Of a DNA stretch of 64,000 nucleotides, positions 50,982-58,152 are shown piece after piece. The notes below the pieces were generated by a model. The model worked only from the letters and a program-made list of their open reading frames with translations, had not been told where the DNA came from and searched no databases. The position numbers and the translations under genes were made by a program. Origin of the DNA: JAJECS01 sp965243625 (GTDB taxonomy: Bacteria > Chloroflexota > UBA11872); assembly GCA_965243625.1 (NCBI GenBank), contig CBDEVI010000002.1, positions 1,488,001-1,552,000 on the forward strand. Direction: 5' to 3'. Within the stretch, counting starts at the first letter, position 1, and the number at the start of each line of letters is the position of its first letter.

Positions 50982-51314
50982 GTGCGTGTGCATGAATCTG
51001 TGACCGAGACCATGGCCGCGTCAGAGGCGAAGCGCAATTGGAGCAAGGTCATCAACAAGGCTTTCAGCGGCCAGACGCGCTTCGTGGTGCAGAAACATGG
51101 AATCCCGGTGGCGGGCATAGTCTCGGCCGACGACGTGGAGCGCCTGGAGGAGTTGGACGCCCAACGAGCTCGAGACTTCGAGATTCTCGATCGCGTCGGT
51201 CAAGCGTTTCGCGACCAGTCGCCCGAGGAGATCCAGGCGGCCGTCGCCAAGGCGCTGGCCGAGGTCAGGGCCGAGAATCGGATCCCAGGCAGTCGCGCAG
51301 CCGAGCCTGCGTGA
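50982..51314 (+). CDS. Phd/YefM-family antitoxin
   Basis: A 110-residue antitoxin. 'MAASEAKRNWSKVINKAFSGQTRFVVQKHGIPVAGIVSADDVERLEEL' is the Phd/YefM fold. A long C-terminal helix follows with 'SPEEIQAAVAKALAEVRAENR'. GTG 50982 is taken as the start; GTG 50988 and ATG 51012 are alternatives. Upstream, two gatcta repeats (~50950-50965) and an A/T-rich stretch provide a plausible operator region. Confidence 0.82.
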   Translation: MRVHESVTETMAASEAKRNWSKVINKAFSGQTRFVVQKHGIPVAGIVSADDVERLEELDAQRARDFEILDRVGQAFRDQSPEEIQAAVAKALAEVRAENRIPGSRAAEPA

Positions 51315-51730
51315 TCCGGGTCGTTGCCGACACAAACGTCCTTGCATCGGGGCTCGCCGGCTACGCCAACAGCGATAGTCCAGAGTCGCGGATCCTACGG
51401 GCCTGGCGGCAGGGTCGGCTTGAACTGGTTACGTCGGCAGCGATATTGGTCGAACTCGAACGGACGCTTGCCAAGCCCTATTTTGCTCGGCGTCTGTCAC
51501 GGAGCGATGTCGATCAAGCCCTTGAGCTCCTGCGACGCCGGTCGCAGTTTGTGCATGATCTTGCGCCCGTGCACGGCATCGCCACGACACCCGAGGACGA
51601 CCTGATTCTGGCTACGGCCGTCTCGGGCAATGCGACGCATCTGGTCACCGGCGATCGACAGCTACAAAACGTGGGCGAGTATCGAGGCATCGAAGTCCTC
51701 CGGGCGCGTGAGTTTCTCAGTCGGCTCTAA
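51311..51730 (+). CDS. PIN-domain toxin (PIN_3 type)
   Basis: A 139-residue PIN protein of the 'putative toxin-antitoxin component' branch: 'IRVVADTNVLASGLAGYANSDSPESRILRAWRQGRLELVTSAAILVELERTLAKPYF'. The C-terminal acids are in 'TTPEDDLILATAVSGNATHLVTGDRQLQNV'. GTG 51311 overlaps the antitoxin stop by 4 bases. It is convergent with the next toxin-antitoxin module. Confidence 0.88.
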   Translation: MIRVVADTNVLASGLAGYANSDSPESRILRAWRQGRLELVTSAAILVELERTLAKPYFARRLSRSDVDQALELLRRRSQFVHDLAPVHGIATTPEDDLILATAVSGNATHLVTGDRQLQNVGEYRGIEVLRAREFLSRL

Positions 51731-51766
51731 GTAGTGCTCGGTCGCGGTGCTGGCTGAGCCTCCAGT

Positions 51767-52171
51767 TCACTCGACGACCGGCACCTCAGCGGCGGCTGCC
51801 GCCTCGACGAGTCCGGCATCGAGGGTTGCGAGCGTCGCCCGACGCCTTTGCGCCAGCTCCAGGTAGACGGCGTCGTAGATCGATATGTGATGCAAACGGG
51901 CGACCGCCAGCACCGCGTCCACATCGGGCTCGGCGTCGGTGACGACCGGGAGCTGCTGCAGAGCGCGCAGGCGGTCGGCCATCCCTTGCGCCGACAGGCG
52001 GCCGCGACGCTCCGCGGAGACAAGTGCGTTTCGAACCTCAAGCTGCCAAAGCTGCGGCACCAGCGCCCCGTCTTGTGACACTCGCTCGGCCACGCGCACG
52101 GCCCGCGGATCGAGCTCGTCGTCCAGAAGCCAATCGCAGGCGACGGACGCGTCCAGAACGAGCGCGCTCAC
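51767..52171 (-). CDS. PIN-domain toxin (VapC-like)
   Basis: A 134-residue PIN protein. '(V)SALVLDASVACDWLLDDELDPRAVRVAERV' carries the first Asp, 'QLWQLEVRNALVSAERRGRLS' the conserved Glu, and 'HISIYDAVYLELAQRRRATLATLDAGLVEAA' the terminal acids. GTG 52171 overlaps the antitoxin stop (GTGA). Confidence 0.88.
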   Translation of the reverse strand: MSALVLDASVACDWLLDDELDPRAVRVAERVSQDGALVPQLWQLEVRNALVSAERRGRLSAQGMADRLRALQQLPVVTDAEPDVDAVLAVARLHHISIYDAVYLELAQRRRATLATLDAGLVEAAAAAEVPVVE

Positions 52172-52419
52172 ATGCGATGCCCGGCGTGGCGGGCGGCCAG
52201 GATTTCCGCCCTCGACATTCCAGTCGGTTGCCACTGCGAGCGGGCCTGCATGAGCTCATCAATGGCCTCGCGCCAGCGGGCACGTTGCCCAAGCGGCACG
52301 GGAGTGAGATGCGCAACCGCCGTGCCATGACGTGTGATCGCGATGGTTTCGCCGCTCTCCACCTGCCGCAATAGCTCGGCCAGGTGCGCCTTGGCATCGG
52401 TTGCTCGCACTTCACGCAT
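52168..52419 (-). CDS. Phd/YefM-family antitoxin
   Basis: An 83-residue antitoxin. 'REVRATDAKAHLAELLRQVESGETIAITRHGTAVAHLTPV' is the Phd fold with its 'ETIAITRHG' strand pair. The C-terminal 'WQPTGMSRAEILAARHAGHRM' is the toxin-binding tail. A short accagttggt palindrome lies just upstream of the ATG and may be part of the operator. Confidence 0.88.
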   Translation of the reverse strand: MREVRATDAKAHLAELLRQVESGETIAITRHGTAVAHLTPVPLGQRARWREAIDELMQARSQWQPTGMSRAEILAARHAGHRM

Positions 52420-52533
52420 CGCAGGATCACCAACTGGTTATTATGACCATTCCAGGCTATCACACCGAGGCGACCAGAGAGACTGCGGCACTCTGCCTAG
52501 AGAAATAGACTAGGCAGCGACTGAAGTGCAATC

Positions 52534-52815
52534 GTGGATTGGGCGAGGCTGTACCACTACGCATACAGAGAGGCTAACGTCACCAAGCACTGCCCGGACG
52601 AGGGATTGAAACGGCGTCGGCGCGCCCAAATCGCCAAGATTGACAGCTCCGACGAGCCGTCGATTCAGAAGACACAGCCGGCGTCGCCGGACGCCGAGGC
52701 CTCAGCAAGTCCAGACCTCGCCAGCGCCATTTGCGCGCGATTCGCGCCAATCGGCGGCATCGAACTGGAGTTGCCGCCGCGCGAGCCCATTCGCAATCCG
52801 CCCAATTTCGACTGA
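52534..52815 (+). CDS. Hypothetical protein, doubtful
   Basis: A 93-codon frame from GTG 52534. The composition is polar and charged ('KRRRRAQIAKIDSSDEPS') with a Pro/Ala-rich middle and no recognisable domain, signal or membrane segment. It is the only sizeable plus-strand frame in the ~490-base stretch between the antitoxin and the FAD oxidoreductase. Coding is uncertain. Confidence 0.25.
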   Translation: MDWARLYHYAYREANVTKHCPDEGLKRRRRAQIAKIDSSDEPSIQKTQPASPDAEASASPDLASAICARFAPIGGIELELPPREPIRNPPNFD

Positions 52816-52909
52816 TCACGCAGTGGCCACGTCAGCGGGCAATGATCTCCAAGACTGCGGCGTTGATGTGATCGATCCTTGGGCCACGGAAGGCTGACCG
52901 GCGCCAACC

Positions 52910-54052
52910 ATGTACGACGTCGTGATCGTGGGTGCGGGCGTCATGGGCAGTGCGACGGCCTATTGGCTCAGCCGGGCCGGCAAGCGCGTGGCGTTGCTGG
53001 ACAAATACAGCCCCGGCCACGTGCGGGCGTCGTCCGCCGACGAGTCCCGCATGGTGCGCTATCAGTACCGCGGGCAAACGCTCTACACCGAGATGGTCGC
53101 CGCCGCGGTGGAGCTCTGGAAGGAGTTCGACCGCCGGATGGGCACCAGCTTCTACCGCGAGCAGGGCGCCCTGGCCTTGCAGGCCCGGCCCGACAATGCG
53201 CCGTTCATCGAGGGCTACGAGGGCCTGCTCGATCTCGGCTACGAGCCGCGGTGGCTGGACGGCGGCGAGGTGCGGCGGCGCTATCCCCAATTCACGAACG
53301 TCGACTCCGGGTACCTGCTCGAAGGACTGGGCGGCTTTGTCGCCGCCGGTCCGGTCACGCAGGCGCTTGCCCGGGCGGCCGCGGACCTTGGCGCCGACCT
53401 GCAGACCGGCGTTGAGGTCACGGAGCTGCAGGCGACAGGCGGCCGCACCGCCCGCGCCGTCGCCCGGGACGGACGCGCGTTCGAAGCCGAGGTCGTGGTG
53501 ATTGCCGCCGGACCGTGGACCCCGAAGCTGCTGCCCGACTTGCCGATCCCTATTCGGTCCACCGCCGAGCGGCTCCACTACCTCACGCCCTCGGACACCG
53601 ACGCCTACTCCTACCCCCGGCTGCCGCCCTTCTTCGTGATGGACACAAACTTTTACGGCTTTCCGGTGCACTGGCGCAGCTGCGTGAAGGTGGCCGACGA
53701 CACCATCGGCGCGGCGTTCGATCCCGACCGCGACCGCGAGCACGAGGACCCCGAAGCGCTGGCGAAGCTGCGAGCATTCCTGCGCCGCCACATGCCCGAC
53801 CTCAGCGAGGCGGAGGTGGTCTATAGCAAGACTTGCACCTATTCAATGACGCCCGATACCGACTTTGTGATCGACCATTTGCCGGATATGGAAAACGCCA
53901 TCGTGGCGGCGGGATTCTCAGGTCACGGGTTCAAGTTCGGGATCTTGATCGGCCAAATCCTGGCGGACCTGGCCGTGCACGGCCGAACCCGCTGGGACCT
54001 GACCCGCTTTCGCCTCGACCGCGAACCGGTGTCCATGGACGGACACTGGTAG
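52910..54052 (+). CDS. Sarcosine oxidase-like FAD-dependent oxidoreductase
   Basis: A 380-residue DAO-family flavoenzyme. The FAD motif is 'YDVVIVGAGVMGSATAYWLSRAGKRVALLDKYSPGHVRASSADESRMVRYQY', whose 'SSADESRxxRYxY' block is typical of monomeric sarcosine and N-methyltryptophan oxidases. Cys near residue 308 in 'SKTCTYSMTPDTDFVIDHLP' matches the Cys that covalently holds FAD in that family. 'AGFSGHGFKFGILIGQILADL' is the C-terminal FAD site. It likely oxidises an N-methyl amine or secondary amino acid. Its 3' end is repeated in decayed form at 56797-56832. Confidence 0.9.
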   Translation: MYDVVIVGAGVMGSATAYWLSRAGKRVALLDKYSPGHVRASSADESRMVRYQYRGQTLYTEMVAAAVELWKEFDRRMGTSFYREQGALALQARPDNAPFIEGYEGLLDLGYEPRWLDGGEVRRRYPQFTNVDSGYLLEGLGGFVAAGPVTQALARAAADLGADLQTGVEVTELQATGGRTARAVARDGRAFEAEVVVIAAGPWTPKLLPDLPIPIRSTAERLHYLTPSDTDAYSYPRLPPFFVMDTNFYGFPVHWRSCVKVADDTIGAAFDPDRDREHEDPEALAKLRAFLRRHMPDLSEAEVVYSKTCTYSMTPDTDFVIDHLPDMENAIVAAGFSGHGFKFGILIGQILADLAVHGRTRWDLTRFRLDREPVSMDGHW

Positions 54053-54070
54053 CGAGTCGCACACGGGCGA

Positions 54071-54170
54071 TCAGTCGTCGCGCCAGACCTCGCCGAACAG
54101 CCGCAGCCAATTCCCGCCCTGGGTCTGCGCACCGCGTGGTCGCGATAGCCGCGTTACAGCAGGATATGGT
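54071..54170 (-). pseudogene. Decayed 3' fragment of an M19 dipeptidase-like gene
   Basis: Reading minus strand, this stretch aligns base by base with the last ~95 bases of the intact dipeptidase-like gene (56851-56945). '...gggcgggaattggct' and 'cggctgttcggcgaggtctgg' are shared. It carries a TAA in place of CGG in the segment encoding 'LLRRGYSDDAARKILGG', a one-base deletion and an extra codon before the stop. Nothing of the rest of the gene remains. Confidence 0.75.
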
Positions 54171-54230
54171 TGCCCGCTGGTGCGGCGTTGAGCGACTGGC
54201 GCCCACGGAGAATCCGGGTAGCGGCAGCGG

Positions 54231-56579
54231 CTAGGATTCGCGATCGCCAAATGTTGGGACGATATTCCGATCGAGCGGCGCGCCAAGCGTCGTGACACGT
54301 ATTTTATTTGTCACGGAGGGGGCGTAGCCCAATTGCGTCTTCAGCAGGCGAACGAGAGGACCGCCAAGCGTCAGAATGAATACTTCACCGTCGGCGTTGG
54401 CGCCAATGGAACTGATGAGTCGGTCCAAATCCCCAATCTCGACGAGGCGCCAGCCGGCGTTCGCGTCGCCGTCCAGTGCAAACACTCGCCCATGACAATA
54501 GTCGCCGAACAGGTACGCACCGTCGAGCGATTCGATCGCGCTTCCGCGGTAGACAACACCGCCGGTGATCGCACAGCCATCTTCATGGCCGTAGGTAACG
54601 ATGGGAAATGTAAAGTTCAAGTTTCTCGGGTAGTCTTGGCACATGATCGCCGAATCAATCCTGGGATCAATATCGGCCTTAGGGACGCTAGTGTCGGGGT
54701 TATTGCATAGATAGCCTTCGAAATACGGCCAGCCAAGATTTGCACCTGCGGTTACAATCGACAGTTCTTCTACATCATCCTGTCCCACGTCGCCAACCCA
54801 CAGCTTCCCATCCCGCGGATCGAACGCCATGCGCCATGGATTGCGAAAGCCATAGGCCCAGATCTCAGGTCGCGCGTTCGGTGTGTCCCACTGCGGGTTG
54901 TCGTCGGGAACCCGATAGGGTTGATCGGCCGACGCTCCGCGTACATCGATCCGAATGATCTTCCCTTGCCATAAGTCCAGGCGCTGCGCGCACTCAGGGC
55001 ATTCACTGTCGCCAATCCCCAAATACATCATCCCGTCAGGTCCGAACCTGATGGCGCCACCCCAATGAAAATCTCCCGGCGTTGTTCTCGGAATCTCAAG
55101 GATGATCGTTTCCTGCTCACGCACGACGGTGCCATCCGCGACCGGAAAGCGTGAGAGCCGGGCGGATAGTCGGTCGTCGTCATCCTTGTCCTGCGTGGTG
55201 TAGTACGCGTAGAGGAATGGCGAATTCTCGAAATCCGGGGCGATCGCCAGGCTTAGCAATCCAGCCTCTGCCGAGTCGGAGAAGACAACGTCGGTGAGAT
55301 CTAGAATCGGTGTTGATTCGAACTCGGACGACAGCACGGCGACCGAGCCAGCTTTGTCGGCCACGGCCATACCGCCGAACGGCCAGGGGATCAGCTCGAC
55401 GGGCGCGGAAAGCTCGATCTCAGGAAACGCGTTGGCCAGCAGCAGGCGGTCATAGGGCTCGGGAAGGAAACCTGGCTCGGACGACCAGCACGCGACCTGG
55501 CCGACCTCGTTGATGGCGCAGGCATCGCGCCACCCGACGCTCAGGGACGAGAAGGTGCCGGGAGGACCAAACGTCTCCAGCGGTGCCTCGGTTGGCCGGG
55601 CGTCCCAGCACTCCACCTGGCCGGTCGCCAATGCGCCGCACGTGCGGTGATCACCAGCGCTGATGCGGTCGAACACGGTCGCCGGCGGGAGCCCTCCCCC
55701 ATTCTCGCTCCGGCCCTGGCAGAACGCCTTGCCGTCGGCGCCCAGGACGCACGTATGCGCGACCCCGACGGCCAGGGCCCGGAAGGGTCCCGGGCGTGAG
55801 TCGGCGCGTCCGTTGTCGTTTCTTCCCCAGCAGACGAGGTCGCCGGCGGCCGTCAGGCCGCAACTGTGTTCGGCGCCGGCGCCGATGGCGGCAAATTCCA
55901 CCTCGGGCGGGACGGCAATGCGGCCGTCTGACGGCCGTCCCCAACAGGCGGCGCCGTCCGGGCCAATGGCGCAGGCGTGGTCCCAGCCGGCCGCCACCTC
56001 GGTGAACCGGCCGTCCGGGGGATCAGCCTGCTGGTGCTCGTTCCGGCCCCAGCACGCGAGCGCTCCCTCCGTCGTGATACCGCAGGAGAAGCGCCAGCCT
56101 GATGCAATCTGCCGGAACTTAATGTCGCTCAGGAGGTCCAACTGCCCATCGTCATTGTCACCCCAGCACTGCGCACTGCCGTCGCTGCGCACGGCGCAGG
56201 CGTGATTCTCGCCAACCCCCACCTGCACGAATTCAGCCTGATTTGGCCCGGTGTCTTCAGGTTCGGCGGTGGGGGTCGGGGACACTTCTGGCGTCTGTGG
56301 AGTTGGCGTCGCCGCGGAGGGCGGTGTCGGTTCCGGCGTGGGAGAAGGCGAGGTAGTGGCTGGCGATCTACGGGGCGCGAATGCCGGTTGCTGCACCGTT
56401 GACTCCTCGCGCGGCAGCGATCCCGGACTTGGCGAGTCACCGCAGCCGACAACCAGGAAAAGGCCCGCGACGACGGCGGCGCACAAGGCCGCGAGACCTC
56501 TGTGCCTACGCCTCCACGACACGTCGATGGTATTCGGCGATGGACGGGTAACGGTATCAATCGCCGGCGAATGGCTCAT
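54231..56579 (-). CDS. Lipoprotein fusing RCC1-like propeller to glucose/sorbosone dehydrogenase propeller
   Basis: A 782-residue lipoprotein. The signal ends 'LFLVVGC' (lipid Cys46), followed by a Pro/Thr linker. Residues ~115-360 contain seven RCC1-like units, nearly all with a Cys pair around a loop, as in HACAVRSDGSAQCWG. Residues ~375-770 are a GSDH-type six-bladed propeller: 'LLSLAIAPDFENSPFLYAYYT', 'HWGGAIRFGPDGMMYLGIGD', 'EIWAYGFRNPWRMAFDP', 'WVGDVGQDDVEELS', 'GGVVYRG' and 'YLFGDYCHG'. These are conserved in PQQ-dependent soluble aldose dehydrogenases. It is probably an extracytoplasmic sugar-oxidising or sugar-binding protein. ATG 56579 is chosen for the signal. Confidence 0.85.
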   Translation of the reverse strand: MSHSPAIDTVTRPSPNTIDVSWRRRHRGLAALCAAVVAGLFLVVGCGDSPSPGSLPREESTVQQPAFAPRRSPATTSPSPTPEPTPPSAATPTPQTPEVSPTPTAEPEDTGPNQAEFVQVGVGENHACAVRSDGSAQCWGDNDDGQLDLLSDIKFRQIASGWRFSCGITTEGALACWGRNEHQQADPPDGRFTEVAAGWDHACAIGPDGAACWGRPSDGRIAVPPEVEFAAIGAGAEHSCGLTAAGDLVCWGRNDNGRADSRPGPFRALAVGVAHTCVLGADGKAFCQGRSENGGGLPPATVFDRISAGDHRTCGALATGQVECWDARPTEAPLETFGPPGTFSSLSVGWRDACAINEVGQVACWSSEPGFLPEPYDRLLLANAFPEIELSAPVELIPWPFGGMAVADKAGSVAVLSSEFESTPILDLTDVVFSDSAEAGLLSLAIAPDFENSPFLYAYYTTQDKDDDDRLSARLSRFPVADGTVVREQETIILEIPRTTPGDFHWGGAIRFGPDGMMYLGIGDSECPECAQRLDLWQGKIIRIDVRGASADQPYRVPDDNPQWDTPNARPEIWAYGFRNPWRMAFDPRDGKLWVGDVGQDDVEELSIVTAGANLGWPYFEGYLCNNPDTSVPKADIDPRIDSAIMCQDYPRNLNFTFPIVTYGHEDGCAITGGVVYRGSAIESLDGAYLFGDYCHGRVFALDGDANAGWRLVEIGDLDRLISSIGANADGEVFILTLGGPLVRLLKTQLGYAPSVTNKIRVTTLGAPLDRNIVPTFGDRES

Positions 56580-56796
56580 GCGCTCCCGCGGCGCCCTTGT
56601 TGGCCAGCCGGTCGGACGCCACAAGACTCCCGACCCTCGCCTGACAGGTAAGGGCCTCAGATGGCATAGCCATGGTTTCGATTCGCAGATCACCCTCAGG
56701 TCAAGCGCCCCCGCTGCCGACTTAAGGGTGCCGCTCGATCCTCGGCCGGCACAAGTCGGCGGCTACCCGCGCCCCACGACTCCGAGTAGCGGCCCG

Positions 56797-56832
56797 GAGC
56801 GCGAGCCGGCGTCGATCGACGGGCGCTGGTGA
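56797..56832 (+). pseudogene. 3' tip of a second sarcosine-oxidase-like gene
   Basis: Plus-strand codons read E-R-E-P-A-S-I-D-G-R-W-stop, against D-R-E-P-V-S-M-D-G-H-W-stop at the end of the intact oxidoreductase (54017-54052). The following ~20 bases and the adjacent dipeptidase 3' end also align with the left copy, in the same order and at nearly the same spacing. No more of the gene is recognisable upstream. Confidence 0.65.
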
Positions 56833-56850
56833 CGCGACGGAGGCCGGCCA

Positions 56851-57870
56851 TCAGTCGCGCCAGACCTCGCCGAACAGCCGGAGCCAATTCCCGCCCAGGA
56901 TCTTGCGCGCCGCATCGTCGCTGTAGCCGCGCCGCAGCAGGCCCTCGGCGACGTTCACGAACTCCAGCGGGTTGGCGAAGCCTTGCAGCAGGCGGAACGG
57001 CTGGGGAACGTCGCCTGATGAGAGGAACGGCTCGCGGCCGTGCGAGGCCCCAATCCAGTCGAACCACTCCAGCGTCCGCCCCATGCAAAAGTCGGTGCCA
57101 ACGGCCACCTGTTCGTCGCCGACCATGTCCACCAGGTAGTCGATGGCGTCCAGGTAGTCGTCGAGCGTGGACTCATAGCCGTGGCGATGGTGCGCGGGGA
57201 ACGCATTGGCGCCGACCACGCCGCCGCGGCTGGTGAGCGCGCGAATCGCCTCGTCGGTCTTGTTGCGTGGATAGTCGGTTTGCGAGCGCGCGTTGGCGTG
57301 GGTGAAGGCCACGGGCTGCTCGGAGTGCTCGATTGTCTCCAGGACGGTGCGGTCGCCGACGTGCGAGAGGTCGATCAGGATGCCGAGGCGGTTCATCTCG
57401 CGAATCGCCGCCAGGCCGATGACGCTCAGTCCATCGTCGTGTCGCTCCCAGCAGCCGTTGCCGAAGAGGTTGCGCTCGTTGTAGGTCAGCTGGACGATGC
57501 GCACCCCCAGCGCGTGAAAGAGCCGAAAGCGCCGCACGTCGTTGCCCACCGGGGCCGCGTTCTGCCACCCAAGGATGATGCCGGTGCGCCCCTCGGCCTT
57601 GGCGGCATGAATGTCGGCCACGCGCCGCACCGGTCGGATGTAGTCGGCATGGTCCTCGAACCAGCGCAGCCAGGCGGTGATGTTGGCAAGGGCTTCCTCG
57701 AATCCCTCCCAGATCGCGCAAGTTGCGTTGACGGCGGTGACGCCGCCATCGCGCAGATCCCGGAACACCTGCTCGTCGCCCCAGTTGCTGGTGTCGAGAC
57801 CGTCGATCACCACGGCGTCGTCGAAGAGACGGCGGGCCGGGGCGCTCGCGACCCATGGTTCGGTTGTCAT
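56851..57870 (-). CDS. Membrane dipeptidase (M19)-family protein with altered metal site
   Basis: A 339-residue protein of the M19 renal-dipeptidase family. 'RIVQLTYNERNLFGNGCWERHDDGLSVIGLAAIREMNRLGILIDLSHVGDRT' and 'VAFTHANARSQTDYPRNKTDEAIRALTSRGGVVG' are the central blocks, with metal His in DLSH and THAN. The first motif reads IDGLDTSNWG rather than DGHND, and the Glu bridging the metals reads Gln in 'ILGWQNAAP'. The binuclear zinc site therefore appears changed, as in a divergent M19 branch. The substrate is unclear. ATG 57870 is preferred over 57897. Confidence 0.82.
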   Translation of the reverse strand: MTTEPWVASAPARRLFDDAVVIDGLDTSNWGDEQVFRDLRDGGVTAVNATCAIWEGFEEALANITAWLRWFEDHADYIRPVRRVADIHAAKAEGRTGIILGWQNAAPVGNDVRRFRLFHALGVRIVQLTYNERNLFGNGCWERHDDGLSVIGLAAIREMNRLGILIDLSHVGDRTVLETIEHSEQPVAFTHANARSQTDYPRNKTDEAIRALTSRGGVVGANAFPAHHRHGYESTLDDYLDAIDYLVDMVGDEQVAVGTDFCMGRTLEWFDWIGASHGREPFLSSGDVPQPFRLLQGFANPLEFVNVAEGLLRRGYSDDAARKILGGNWLRLFGEVWRD

Positions 57871-58152
57871 AGCGTGCTCTTTCCCGGTCGGCCGCATTGC
57901 TTCGCTCGTCGTGGCCGAGGATAGCGGGCTTCCGATGGGCCGGACGATAGCGAAGGTACGCGCCTGGTTTCCGGCTTCCGCTGGTCTGGCGCGGGCGGCA
58001 GAAGTCTGGAATCAAGCCGAGGCATTGGCCCAATCGGCATGGGTCGCACGCCGGAATACACCGTTCGAGGCCTCATATCTGTAGTACTCTGGCGCCCGCA
58101 TCCGCCGCGGGCGAGAGTAGCCGTACGAGGGCTGCTAAGAGGGGATTCGAAT

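Noticed and set aside
52580..52819. Minus-strand 79-codon frame near 52.7 kb
   Set aside because: It is Arg/Trp-rich with no conserved pattern. The opposing plus-strand frame is also weak, so the region may be non-coding.
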